From positions 1 to 64,000 of the forward strand of contig JAAYDI010000061.1 in the NCBI GenBank assembly GCA_012729315.1: a DNA stretch of 64,000 bases. Reading direction: 5' to 3'. How positions within the stretch are numbered: the first letter of the stretch is position 1; each line of letters begins with the position of its first letter. This DNA is from Planctomycetaceae bacterium (GTDB lineage Bacteria; Planctomycetota; Planctomycetia; Pirellulales; Pirellulaceae). Shown here piece by piece: positions 33,090-42,726 of this stretch. The notes beneath the pieces were generated by a model, which worked only from the letters and a program-made list of their open reading frames with translations, had not been told where the DNA came from and did not search any database. The position numbers and the translations under genes were made by a program.

Positions 33090-36000
33090 CTATTTCGCGG
33101 TGTCTTCGTACAGCGGAAGGTGCCGATACGTCACTTCGAGCGAGAGCAGATTCATTGTGGTGACGTAGAGTCTTCCGGCGTGCGCCGCCCAGCGGTCGGG
33201 CACCGGCTGGTGGGGATCCCAGCTGCCCGCGAGTTCACCCTGGCGGATCTGTGTCTCGACCAGCAGCGGGTGGAGTGCCTGGTGCCAGTCCTGCCAGAAC
33301 TTGCCACCCATGTGGAACATGACCTGGGTGCCGTAGTACCAGTAGTACGTGTCGCGTTTCGGATCGACTCGCGTGCCGATAGCCGGGGGAATCCTGGAAA
33401 GATACGTAGCGCCCCGAGCAAGTGCCGGGTTATTGCGGCGCCATCCCAGGTACATGCGCATGAGCAGTCCGACGGAGGTCATAGTGGCGGTTGGCTTACG
33501 TCCCGCTCGCTGTTCGGGCGTATCGGGGGCGAACGGGTTGTAGCAGTAGAGATGTGGTTGTGTTGAGGAGGCCTGAGCGCGGTCGAGCCAGCGGTCGATG
33601 GCGGCATAGGTTTCCTTGGGCACCTTCAGATTGGCCAATTCGCCACTCTTGAGCGCCATAGTCATCCAGCCGCTGACCGAGGTATCGGAACTCACACCGC
33701 GCGTGTATCGCCAGCCGCCGCGCTGGACATTCTGGGTTTCGACGATGAAGTCGATGGCCCGCTGAGCCGGCTCGCGCAGCATGGGATCCTGGGTCATGCC
33801 ATACGCTTCGCATACAGCCAGTGCAGCGATACTGTGGCTGTAGAACTGCACGACGCGATTCGACTCGTCGTCCATCGGAATGAACAGGCTGCCATCCGGC
33901 TGCTGGTTCTGGAGCAGGAACTCGACTCCGCGCCGCACCACGTCGGCATAGCGGAACTCGATATGGTTATAGCCGGCACCCTGGAACGCGAGCAGCGCGA
34001 GGCCTGTGGCGGCGGCGTCGCTGGCCAGCTGTGGAAGGCCGTCCTGTCGGGCGAACCGGTCAAGCGACCACCGGCCGTCGGGCAATTGGGCCTTGCTCAA
34101 GAAGACCAATCCCAACTCGATGGCATCTTCGGTCTGGGGTCCGACGCCGCCGGTCGGGTCGCTCCGCCCTTGCGCTCGCTCAATGCGGCGCTGGAACGAC
34201 TCGGTGGGCATAGCGGCCGTGACGTTAAGACGAGGCTGGCCGCCGACACGATTCCGGTTGAAACGCGAGCTGTCGATCTGAATATCCGTGTTCGGCTCAG
34301 CTGTGCGGCGGGCTGCCAGGCCAACGTCGACAGTGGCGGTGTTGCCGAGCCCGCCGAGGCCGGTCGGAACATCGATATTCACAGGCAGAGGCTGCCCGGC
34401 CGAGCGGCTGACCGGGCCCGATCGCGGGCCGCCGAGCGCTGGTGTCACGTCCGTACTCAGGCGACCGGCCACATCGCTGGGGCTGACGACGTCAGCCAGG
34501 TCCACGGTGGTGGCATCGCTGGGCAGTTGGAGTTGAGCGGATCGTTTGCCGGGCCCGCCGCGTTGTGTGGCGTCGCGCACAAGAGGTCCGTCGGCTGCTG
34601 AGTTCTGGCCTGCGTGGCGCGTGGGGCTTGCGCTGGGCAGCGTATCAACTGCCGCGACACTCAGCGGCATTGCCGGTCCGCCGCCCGGCCGGTCGCGGCG
34701 GGATGCGGCGGGCGCGTTGGTGGCCAGCCGGCTCGCCTCCGAGTGTGGCAGATCTGAGGCTTGTGGGTCCGCCTGTCCGTGGGCTGTGGGAGTGCCCGCG
34801 ATGTCGACGGTGTCTGCGAGGGTATCTGCCCAGACGGCGGGCCCGCGACCAGTACGGGGTGGCGAGCCGGTACCGCCGCCGACCGCAGGCTGGCCGGTCG
34901 CCGCCTGTACCGCTTCGGCCCGTGCGGCCAGCGACGCGGGTCCCACGTCTGCCGGATTCGCCGCGTGCGCTCCGGCAGACGGATCGGCGGTTCTGTCGAT
35001 GGGTCCGCCAGCATCGGGCGCGGTGCGTTCCGCGGCAGTCACGGCCGTGTCGCTGCTGGCGAGTGTTGTGGATGGCAGGTGGTCGTCGCTCTGTTCGGCG
35101 GCGTTCCCGGCGCTGAGATCCGCGACGCCGGCGTCCACAGGCAGCTGACGGTCCGCGTCCGACCTGGGAGCGATATGAGGAGCGTGGTGGCTGTCGTCCT
35201 GCAGGGCGAATTCGTCCAACAGTCCATGAGCGCGCCGCAGGGCATCGTGCGGGGAGACAGTGGGCACGTCTGCCGGCCCGCCGCCCACCGCCTGCGGTCC
35301 GCCGATAGAGTCCGGTTGAGGACCGGGGCGGGCGTCGAGCAAAGCGTGTGCGTTGACATCCACATCGGCAGCGGCGGGTAGTCCTCCGCCATCACTCGAT
35401 GGTGCGGTGACGGTTGTGCCGGGCGTCTCGGCCAGCAGTGACGGGAGTGGAGCGTGGCCCGACTGTGCCCGCGGGACGGTTGAGCGCTGGGTTCCGAAAC
35501 TCAGGTCCGGCTGGCCACCTCCGGCGCCACGTCCTGATCCGGTTTCTGTCACGAGCGTGGTCGGACCGGTGTCGACGTCCAGGTTGCCTTTGGCGGCCGT
35601 GATGCTGCCGCGTTGGGCGTCAGACGCCGCCTGAGCCAGTGCCGCGCTGGCGCTGGCCTGGATGTCCGCCGGCTGCCGGGCGCCCGCCCGCAGTTCCGGG
35701 CTGAGTTGAATGGGGGCGAGCACGGCGCTGGGTTGCGGCTGGCCCGCACGTCCGCTGCGTACGATTGCGGCATCGTGTGGCTCGAGGGCAGGCCCGGCCG
35801 GCAGATTCTGAGTGGCCTGAGCGCGGCGGGCTGAGCCGGAGGCGACAGCGCCGGGGCTGGTGCCTGCGGGATCCGCCTGGCCCAGGTTGTGCGACATGCC
35901 GCGACCGGCCGTGCCAAGTTCGGCTTTGCTCAAGGCCATTACGGCCGGTTCGGTCGCGGTGGCCGCCTGTTCCGCGGCCGATGCTGGGCGGCTCGGCGTC

Positions 36001-37808
36001 TCCGCCGCGAGTGGCGACACGGCGTCAGGCGCGTCACGCAGTGCGCGGCGCGGGTGTGGATTCGTGTCGGGCACGGCGGTCAGCGACGGTGCGGGGGTGG
36101 CGGACGGTCGACGCGGCTGGACGAGCGGCGTCTGGTCGACGGCGACGGAACCGATCGTTTCGGCCGGCGCGCGTTGCCGCTCAGCGGTCCCATTCCCGGC
36201 CGCTTGCCGGGCCACGTCTATGTGGGCCGAGGCGGCCGGACCGGCGAGTGTGCGTGAGGGCTCGACCGCACCGGACTCGGCCGCTACGGGACTCACGCGT
36301 TCAGCCAGCGCGCCGAGTGCGGCTGCGTCGGCGGGCTGGCGGCCGGGCAACGTCGCACTGACCGGATCGGTCGGCCGCTGCGTGTCTGCAGGCGATCGCC
36401 GCACCCGGCCAGCTGCTGCCGGGTCCCGATCGGCCGCGTCTGGAGCGACCGGTTGGGGACCCTGCACGACCGCCGCCATCTGCTGATCCTTGGTCCGCTG
36501 GGTCGGCTGGGCGGGGGCAGTGGGCAACGGCTGCACCTCGGTCGCTGGCGGCGGTGTGGTGCTGGGCGCGGAGACGCGTTCCACGCTGGCAGTCAAGTCA
36601 GGCCGTGTGGTGACGCGCGCCTGGCGATTGGAAGCCGCTCGCGGTGTCTGGGCGAGTGTATTGCGCGCGGGCGACGGCTGTTCGACATCTCGCCGCCGGG
36701 ACGTTGACTCGGTGACCGGGTGACGTGGTGGAGGGTCCACACGACGGCGCGCCTCGGGTGCCTGTGTCAACAGTTTGTCATCAACATCGGTCGCACGCGG
36801 CTCGGGAGTCGCGGCGGCCTGCGACGGTGGCGTCTCCGGTTGACTCCGCGCAATCGCTGCCGATTCGGGTGTGACGGATCGGGTGCGGTCAGCGCGGGGC
36901 ACGGCGGCAGCCGGCGCGGACGGTTCCGGGCTCGGCTGGGCCGACTGCGGACGGCGTGCCAGCTGGAGGTCGGGGGCCGGGCTAGGCATCATCGCCGGTT
37001 GTTGTGCCGGCCGGCGGGGCTGCTCGGCCACGTCAGTCTCGGGCTCGAGCCCCATCACCTCAGCCTGGACAACATCCTCGCGACGTTCCGGGCGAGGTAC
37101 CACGGCGGGTATGTCGGCCAACTGTGTCGGGCGATTGGGCAGTGGCGAATGCCGCCGGCTCAAGACCGACATATCGTCGCGTTGCCGAGGCACAGTCTGA
37201 TTCGGTTCCGCCCGGTTGACGACGCTCGGCAGCGGGACGTCCTGGGGGTCCGGGACCGGCCGGGCAGGCATGTCGATGGTGGTCGGATCTGGCTGCTGAG
37301 GTGCCGCCCGTGCGGTGGCGAGTTCGGGCTCGGGCGTCTGTACCGTAACCGGCTGTTCGAAATCATGGCGTGGTTGGCGTTCCGGTGCAGGCCGCCACGC
37401 TGTGACGGCGGGGGGCTTCACTGTGCGTGGCTGCGGTGGCCGCTCGGTGGCCGCCACCATTTCAACCCACGCGCGTTGGAACACGTCGGTCTCGAGTGAC
37501 GCGATGAACAGCACGACGTGGACGATCACGCCCAGGACGATCGACAGCTGCATGGTGCGGCGCAGCAGCCGATTGCCGGTCCACGCCAGGACAGCCAGCG
37601 CTGTGGAGATGACCAGGACGATCACGATCAGCCAGGTCCAGGCATTGGCGAACCAGCGGGGATCGTCCAGCCGCAAGTACGCCAGAACAGACCCGGCCAG
37701 GAATCCGCCCAGCACGACCAGGGCCACGACCAGCGGCCACAGCTGGTCGGTGATGCGCCGGTAGCGCACCGGATGTGTCTTTCGAATGATGTGTCGCGTC
37801 TTGGCCAT
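33090..37808 (-). CDS. Giant membrane-anchored protein with disordered linker and terpene-cyclase-like toroid (TonB/TolA-like architecture)
   Basis: A 1,572-residue protein. Three membrane helices lie at about 24-45, 56-77 and 86-105. Then comes a region of about 1,100 residues rich in Pro, Ala, Arg, Asp and Thr with no fold. From about residue 1235 the sequence is an alpha-toroid of the prenyltransferase/squalene-cyclase class: ELGLVFLSKAQLPDGRWSL, GVEFLLQNQQPDGSLF, ETQNVQRGGWRYTRGVS (QW-like motifs). The cyclase DxDD motif is absent, so it is unlikely to be an enzyme. It starts 3 bases after exbD in an operon with ExbB, ExbD and a TPR protein. With an odd number of helices the linker and toroid should be periplasmic. 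I infer a force-transmitting TonB/TolA-like role; this is untested. Confidence 0.9.
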   Translation of the reverse strand: MAKTRHIIRKTHPVRYRRITDQLWPLVVALVVLGGFLAGSVLAYLRLDDPRWFANAWTWLIVIVLVISTALAVLAWTGNRLLRRTMQLSIVLGVIVHVVLFIASLETDVFQRAWVEMVAATERPPQPRTVKPPAVTAWRPAPERQPRHDFEQPVTVQTPEPELATARAAPQQPDPTTIDMPARPVPDPQDVPLPSVVNRAEPNQTVPRQRDDMSVLSRRHSPLPNRPTQLADIPAVVPRPERREDVVQAEVMGLEPETDVAEQPRRPAQQPAMMPSPAPDLQLARRPQSAQPSPEPSAPAAAVPRADRTRSVTPESAAIARSQPETPPSQAAATPEPRATDVDDKLLTQAPEARRRVDPPPRHPVTESTSRRRDVEQPSPARNTLAQTPRAASNRQARVTTRPDLTASVERVSAPSTTPPPATEVQPLPTAPAQPTQRTKDQQMAAVVQGPQPVAPDAADRDPAAAGRVRRSPADTQRPTDPVSATLPGRQPADAAALGALAERVSPVAAESGAVEPSRTLAGPAASAHIDVARQAAGNGTAERQRAPAETIGSVAVDQTPLVQPRRPSATPAPSLTAVPDTNPHPRRALRDAPDAVSPLAAETPSRPASAAEQAATATEPAVMALSKAELGTAGRGMSHNLGQADPAGTSPGAVASGSARRAQATQNLPAGPALEPHDAAIVRSGRAGQPQPSAVLAPIQLSPELRAGARQPADIQASASAALAQAASDAQRGSITAAKGNLDVDTGPTTLVTETGSGRGAGGGQPDLSFGTQRSTVPRAQSGHAPLPSLLAETPGTTVTAPSSDGGGLPAAADVDVNAHALLDARPGPQPDSIGGPQAVGGGPADVPTVSPHDALRRAHGLLDEFALQDDSHHAPHIAPRSDADRQLPVDAGVADLSAGNAAEQSDDHLPSTTLASSDTAVTAAERTAPDAGGPIDRTADPSAGAHAANPADVGPASLAARAEAVQAATGQPAVGGGTGSPPRTGRGPAVWADTLADTVDIAGTPTAHGQADPQASDLPHSEASRLATNAPAASRRDRPGGGPAMPLSVAAVDTLPSASPTRHAGQNSAADGPLVRDATQRGGPGKRSAQLQLPSDATTVDLADVVSPSDVAGRLSTDVTPALGGPRSGPVSRSAGQPLPVNIDVPTGLGGLGNTATVDVGLAARRTAEPNTDIQIDSSRFNRNRVGGQPRLNVTAAMPTESFQRRIERAQGRSDPTGGVGPQTEDAIELGLVFLSKAQLPDGRWSLDRFARQDGLPQLASDAAATGLALLAFQGAGYNHIEFRYADVVRRGVEFLLQNQQPDGSLFIPMDDESNRVVQFYSHSIAALAVCEAYGMTQDPMLREPAQRAIDFIVETQNVQRGGWRYTRGVSSDTSVSGWMTMALKSGELANLKVPKETYAAIDRWLDRAQASSTQPHLYCYNPFAPDTPEQRAGRKPTATMTSVGLLMRMYLGWRRNNPALARGATYLSRIPPAIGTRVDPKRDTYYWYYGTQVMFHMGGKFWQDWHQALHPLLVETQIRQGELAGSWDPHQPVPDRWAAHAGRLYVTTMNLLSLEVTYRHLPLYEDTAK

Positions 37809-37811
37809 GCG

Positions 37812-38225
37812 TCAGTCGTTTTGAGTGGTAATCGAATACCGCTGCGTGCCGGCCAGTTCGCAGAGGTTCATGATCGTGACCACGTAATCAAACGGCACGC
37901 GCCGATCGGCGCGGATGACCACCGACTGGTGGACCGGATTGTCGGCCACAGCCTGGCGCAGCACCTCTTCCACTTCCTGCTGCGACATGGCACGGCCGTG
38001 CACGAAGTACTCGCCGTGCTCATCGATGTTGATGAACAGCTCCTTCGGTTCGACCATCAGCGGTTGCGCTTCGCTGGCCGACGGCAGCTGGACCTCCAAT
38101 TCATAATCTTCCTGTGCGAACTGCGTGGCGACCAGGAAGAAGACCAGGAGCAGGAACACGACGTCGATCAGCGGCGTCATGGGCACTGTTCCCGTAGCGC
38201 GGCCTTTGTTGATTTTGACAGCCAT
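37812..38225 (-). CDS. ExbD/TolR-family proton-channel subunit
   Basis: A 137-residue protein with one membrane helix, MTPLIDVVFLLLVFFLVATQ (about 16-35). It contains the conserved proton-carrying Asp21. The periplasmic domain has LQLPSASEAQPL, ELFINIDEHGEYFVHG and VIRADRRVPFDYVVTIMNLC, all typical of ExbD/TolR. Together with ExbB it forms a proton-driven motor in the inner membrane. It sits directly between exbB and the giant toroid protein, 3 bases before the latter, so that protein is the probable driven partner. I do not use exbD or tolR as a symbol because the system type is unclear. Confidence 0.95.
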   Translation of the reverse strand: MAVKINKGRATGTVPMTPLIDVVFLLLVFFLVATQFAQEDYELEVQLPSASEAQPLMVEPKELFINIDEHGEYFVHGRAMSQQEVEEVLRQAVADNPVHQSVVIRADRRVPFDYVVTIMNLCELAGTQRYSITTQND

Positions 38226-38362
38226 GATCTACTCGTTGTGACGGTGCAGGGGTCAGATCGTTCGGTGTTCCGAAGTACAGTTGTGTGTGTCAGGCGTTGT
38301 GTGCGTGTGCGTGTGTGTGTCAGGCTCGGGCGGCGGCCGGGCGCGGAAGTCACTTCGCGCGT
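38226..38362. other. GT-rich intergenic stretch between exbB and exbD
   Basis: The 137-bp gap contains repeated GTGTGTGTCAGGC and GTGCGTGTG elements (about 38280-38330), a short degenerate GT microsatellite. It spaces the two motor genes of the operon. No promoter is recognisable. Confidence 0.4.
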
Positions 38363-39106
38363 TCACCGGGCGGGGGGCTGAGCCAGGGGTGGTGGTTCGG
38401 CGGTGTTGACGGCGGTCTTTCCGTCGCCCGGCGAGCGGCCGAAGCGTACGCGTCCTTCATACCGCTCGATCTGCGGCAGCAAGGCGTAGAGCATTTCATC
38501 AATCTGGTGGAACAGCTTCTGGATCCGCCCCTCGAAGAAGTGCGCGAGGATCGAGGAGGGGATGGCCACGAGCAGGCCGCCGTAGGTGGTGACCAGGGCG
38601 ATGTAGATGCCGGTAGCAAGTTCCAGGGCCTTGTTCTGGCCTGGTGCGAGCAGCGTGGTGCGGTGGAAGCATTCGATCATGCCCCACACGGTGCCCAGGA
38701 GCCCCAGCATGGGCGTCACGGTGGTGGCGAGGTTCAGCCAGCGGACGAGGCCATAGAGCCGCTCGGCCTCCCGTTCACTGGCTTCGGCCACCGTGTGTTC
38801 CACCTCGCTGTGCGGCCGTCCGACCTTGAGCAGCATGGCTTTCACGACGTTGGCGGCGGCCGACGGATACCGCTGGCAGATCCGATAGGCTTCGCGCGGG
38901 TCGAATGCATTCGGGCTCTCTGCGAGCCCGCCGAGCTCGTGGACCAGCAGCGGGGGCAGCACGCGCGACCGCCGGAGCGAGATGGACCGTTCGATGGCGA
39001 TCACGACCACCACCAGGCTCATCAGGGCGATCGGGATCATGATCCAGCCGCCGGAGACCATCAGCCAGAAGAAGTTCAGCCCTTCGTCTACGTTCACTTC
39101 AGACAT
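38363..39106 (-). CDS. ExbB/TolQ/MotA-family proton-channel protein
   Basis: A 247-residue inner-membrane protein. First helix GGWIMIPIALMSLVVVVIAI (about 19-38), a cytoplasmic loop, then NLATTVTPMLGLLGTVWGMI, the conserved TolQ/ExbB motif, and IYIALVTTYGGLLVAIPSSI. These residues line the proton pathway. A GGAGG site nine bases before the ATG supports the start. It follows the large TPR gene by 66 bases and precedes exbD. The C-terminal tail is Pro-rich. Forms a motor with ExbD; which outer protein it drives is inferred from the operon. Confidence 0.95.
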   Translation of the reverse strand: MSEVNVDEGLNFFWLMVSGGWIMIPIALMSLVVVVIAIERSISLRRSRVLPPLLVHELGGLAESPNAFDPREAYRICQRYPSAAANVVKAMLLKVGRPHSEVEHTVAEASEREAERLYGLVRWLNLATTVTPMLGLLGTVWGMIECFHRTTLLAPGQNKALELATGIYIALVTTYGGLLVAIPSSILAHFFEGRIQKLFHQIDEMLYALLPQIERYEGRVRFGRSPGDGKTAVNTAEPPPLAQPPAR

Positions 39107-39172
39107 TGGATGATCCTCCGCCTATCGTCGGGGCGGCTGCTCCCTGCGTCCCACGTGGAACGTGGCCAGCTG

Positions 39173-42100
39173 TCACAACTGGGCGAGCGCATCGAGTCGT
39201 TTCCGGGCTTCCGCTGCCAGTTCGTTGTCGGGGTGGGTTTCGACGACATATCGATAGAACTTCTTGGCGTCGGCAATCCGCGCCGTGCGGTCGGCGGGGG
39301 TCGCCGCCGACTCGATCAGCACCTCGCAGCAGCGGCCGGCTTCGTAGCCCGCCTTGGCCTGCCAGGTCTGCACGTCTGGCGGCACCTGCTCGGTGCCGTA
39401 GCGGAACATGACGCGCTGGAAATCCTTGATCGCGTCATCGAACTGTTTCTGCTGGAACTGGAGTTCGCCGAGCATGAACTGGGCCCGCGCGCCGGCGGCG
39501 CCGCGCGATCGCTCGGCCGCCTGCTTGTAGTCAGCGACGGCCTGTTCCAACTGGTCGAGTTGCTGGTGCGCGCGCCCCCGTTCGCAATAGGCTTCGGCCA
39601 GGTAATTGCTGTCCGGGAATTGTGTGATGAGCGCATCGAGGAGGGCGATGCTTTCAGGGTACTTCTGCAGCTGCAGCGCGGCCTGGCCGGCGTGCAACTG
39701 GCGCAACACGGCGATCTGAGGGGAAGAGGCTTCCAGCTTGGCAGCTTCGACCAGCGCAGGCAGTGCCTGCTCGTAGTTCCGCATGCGGAAGAGGCATTCC
39801 CCCTTCATGAACCAGGCGTCGGAGGCCAGGTTCCCCTGTGGATGGGCATCGAGTTGGGCCTGGAACTGTTCGAGCGACTCGGGGTACTGCTGCAGCTGGT
39901 AGTGGGTCCAGCCGAGTTTGTAGTGGATCTTTTCGGACAGGGCCGGATTGTTGGCCTGGGCCGCCCGTGTGTATGCCTGGACCGCCTCCGCATACTGTTT
40001 CTTGCCATAGTGGTCTTCCGCGACGTGGAAGTTGGCCTCCGCCGCCAGCGGGCTGGCCGGATGCTGCGCGGCGAGTGTCGCGAAGGCCTGCACAGCGGCC
40101 GCGTCGTCGGGTTGCGATCGATAGGCCCAGCCCAGTTCGTACAGCACGTTGTCGGCGCCCGCATAGTCGGGTTGTTCAGTGAGGAGGGTTGTCAGGGTCT
40201 GAGCCGCCTTCGCGAACTCGCCCTGCGCCGACTCGGCCAGGCCGCGTTCGTAGAGCGCATCCGCGCGCTGAGCGCTTTGCGGACTGGCGGTCAGGAACTG
40301 GTCGATGTCGGCGATGGCTTCCGCGTACTTCTGCTGCTGGCGAAGGGACATGCCTCGTGCCAACAGCGCGTCACTGCGCAGCGGATGGTCCGGGTGCTGA
40401 TCGATCAGCGCCGTGAAACCGGCCACCGCCACATCGTACTGGCCGGCCTTGAGTGCCGCCCAGCCTTGGCCATAGAGCGCATACGGAACATACGTCGACT
40501 GCGGAAACTGCTCGACCACCTGGCCGTAGGCGGCGATTGCCTCGGCAAACCGGTCGGTCGCATAGCGGCACTCCCCCAGTTGGTAATACACCTGATCAGC
40601 CAGCGCGGTGGCCGGATGGGCCTGGAGCAGTGCTTCGAGTGTGGCCAGCGCCTGTTCGGTCTGCTCGAGCTTGCTCTGTGTCCGGGCCAGGTACAGGAGG
40701 GTCTCGTCGGCCTGGCGCCACGTAGCGCTGGCCGCCATCGCCGCCTGCAGCTGGTCCGCTGCTTCGTGGAACTGGTCCAGCTGGAAATGACTCAGCCCGA
40801 TCAGATAACAGGCTTCCGCTTTCTGGTCTGGCGAGGTCAGCTGGGGAGCGAGAGGCAGGAGCAGGTCGATCACCGCCTGGTAATCCTGTTGCAGGTAACT
40901 GACCAGCGCCAGGCGAATCTGCCACAGGCTCTTGTCCGGATGCTCGGCAGTGTCGTCGATCAGCGCGCGATAGAGCGTGGCGGCCTGCGTATAGTCCTTC
41001 TTCTGGATCTGGCACTCGGCGACGATGTATCGGGCGTCGGGTGCGAGGACATGTTCGGCGAACACCTGCTGGAACTGGGTGGCCAGTTCCAGGGCCTGAT
41101 CGTACTGTTTGAGTTCCAGGGCAGCGAACGCGGCGTTGTAGAGGGCCAGCGCCGCCACCTCGTGCTCGGGATGCGTTTTGTAGACCTCCAGGTATTCGTG
41201 CAGGGCGTCGGCCTGGCGCCCCTCGATTTCGTACAGGGCATCAGCCCGATCCAGCTGCACGTTGGCTGCGAACGGGCTGGCTCCGGCCTGTGGCATGATC
41301 TTGTCACAAAGTGCCAGTGCCTGATCCGGGTGCTTGGCGCGCAGGTGGATGCGGCACAGCCAGTGGGCGGCCTCCACCGCCCGCTCGCCCTCCGCCGCCA
41401 CGACCTTGTCCAGCCAGACGGCCGCCTGGTCATACTGTTCAGCGCGATAGTAACAGCGGCCGGCCGCCAGCGTCGCCTCGGGAACCTCCGCAGACTGCGG
41501 GAAGCGTTCGGTCAGCGAGACGTAGAGCGCGGCGGCCTGGGGGAATTTCTCCAGCCGCGTCGCGCAGTACGCCTGCCGCAAGAGCGCGTGATCGGCGGCC
41601 GCAAACCCGTCGACGCCAGCCACCGCTGCGAACATTTCACCCGCCAGCGCTACGTCACCCTGCTGCAGCACCGTCTCGGCTTTCCGCATCTGCACTTCCG
41701 TGACCAGTTCGTCCGTGGGATACCCCTCGAGGAACATATCGTACGCCTTGCTGGCCTGCGCCCATTCGGCCAGTTCTTCCAGCGTCACGCCCAGGGCATA
41801 GAGCGCATCGGACCGCAACTTGGATTCCGGAAACCCGGTCACAAGCTTGCCGTACGCCAGCGCCGCCTCCTTGCGTTTGCCCACCGCATAATGCGACTCG
41901 GCCTCAAAGAACAACGCCTGTTCGACGTGCTTCCCCTTGGGATGGTCGGCCGCGAGCTTTCCAAACGTCTCGGCCGCCAGTGGGTACTGAGCCGCATCAC
42001 CGGCGGTGGCCAGCGAGTAATAGCACCAGCCGAGATTCAGGCAGGTCTCTTCCATCTGTTCGAAGTCGGGATATTTCGTCACCACCTGCCGGAACGACTC

Positions 42101-42430
42101 GGCCGCCTTGGCATACTGTTTCAGCTGCAGTTGGCAGACGCCCAGGTAGTGCAGGGCCTTGGGGGCCAGCGGATCGGTTCCGAAGCGATCCAGGAACCGC
42201 GTCCATTCTTCCACAGCCACCTCAAATGCGCCGTTGTTCTGGTAGTTCGCCGCGTCTGTGTAGATGCTGAGCGCCTCGGGGGACGACTGAGCGGGCGACT
42301 CGGCCGCCGGCTTCTTCTCTTCCTGAGCTGCCAGCAGAGCCGCCAGCCCGCTGACCGTTCCCACCCCCCCCCAGACCGCGATCGCCCCCGTAGCCGCCAC
42401 GAGCAGGGAGACACGAAATGTACGCAACAT
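39173..42430 (-). CDS. Giant TPR-repeat secreted protein of the ExbBD operon
   Basis: A 1,085-residue protein with an N-terminal signal sequence (MLRTFRVSLLVAATGAIAVW; cleavage near LAAQE). An AAGGAG site lies five bases before the ATG. The rest is roughly 25 consecutive TPR-like repeats of 35-37 residues with recurring ALYxLG, KYPD, and FPxS patterns (for example KALHYLGVCQLQLKQYAKAA, VVTKYPDFEQME). It resembles an enlarged CpoB/YbgF, the TPR partner of Tol-Pal systems. It is the first gene of the four-gene operon. A periplasmic scaffold role is inferred. Confidence 0.9.
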   Translation of the reverse strand: MLRTFRVSLLVAATGAIAVWGGVGTVSGLAALLAAQEEKKPAAESPAQSSPEALSIYTDAANYQNNGAFEVAVEEWTRFLDRFGTDPLAPKALHYLGVCQLQLKQYAKAAESFRQVVTKYPDFEQMEETCLNLGWCYYSLATAGDAAQYPLAAETFGKLAADHPKGKHVEQALFFEAESHYAVGKRKEAALAYGKLVTGFPESKLRSDALYALGVTLEELAEWAQASKAYDMFLEGYPTDELVTEVQMRKAETVLQQGDVALAGEMFAAVAGVDGFAAADHALLRQAYCATRLEKFPQAAALYVSLTERFPQSAEVPEATLAAGRCYYRAEQYDQAAVWLDKVVAAEGERAVEAAHWLCRIHLRAKHPDQALALCDKIMPQAGASPFAANVQLDRADALYEIEGRQADALHEYLEVYKTHPEHEVAALALYNAAFAALELKQYDQALELATQFQQVFAEHVLAPDARYIVAECQIQKKDYTQAATLYRALIDDTAEHPDKSLWQIRLALVSYLQQDYQAVIDLLLPLAPQLTSPDQKAEACYLIGLSHFQLDQFHEAADQLQAAMAASATWRQADETLLYLARTQSKLEQTEQALATLEALLQAHPATALADQVYYQLGECRYATDRFAEAIAAYGQVVEQFPQSTYVPYALYGQGWAALKAGQYDVAVAGFTALIDQHPDHPLRSDALLARGMSLRQQQKYAEAIADIDQFLTASPQSAQRADALYERGLAESAQGEFAKAAQTLTTLLTEQPDYAGADNVLYELGWAYRSQPDDAAAVQAFATLAAQHPASPLAAEANFHVAEDHYGKKQYAEAVQAYTRAAQANNPALSEKIHYKLGWTHYQLQQYPESLEQFQAQLDAHPQGNLASDAWFMKGECLFRMRNYEQALPALVEAAKLEASSPQIAVLRQLHAGQAALQLQKYPESIALLDALITQFPDSNYLAEAYCERGRAHQQLDQLEQAVADYKQAAERSRGAAGARAQFMLGELQFQQKQFDDAIKDFQRVMFRYGTEQVPPDVQTWQAKAGYEAGRCCEVLIESAATPADRTARIADAKKFYRYVVETHPDNELAAEARKRLDALAQL

Positions 42431-42726
42431 GGCTACTCCTTCACCCAACATCCAACCACGCCACCGTTTACAGGCCCGCGCACCCGTCCGATTATGGAGC
42501 GGCGTGCCGCGCCGTGATGCCGTTGTCCTGTTCAATTCAGTGTACCGATGTATTGGGGGGGGGAGTAGGGAGCAGGACGGTATTGGGTGCAGCCATCTCC
42601 TCCGGACCCCGCCCTGCGTGGCTACTCCTTGCTGTCATCCGCCCGACCAAGTACGCTTGAAAAGCATGTCGTGTCGGGCCGCGGGCCTGACCGTTCGGTC
42701 CCGCACTCTCATGGCTGTGGCACCTC

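Noticed and set aside
33090-34100. Squalene-hopene cyclase enzyme activity of the toroid domain
   Set aside because: QW-type motifs are present but the catalytic DxDD motif is absent, and the protein has an N-terminal anchor and giant linker.
38285-42517. 1,410-residue plus-strand frame opposite the ExbB-TPR operon
   Set aside because: It is the antisense of two well-supported genes and has no ribosome binding site or recognisable domain.
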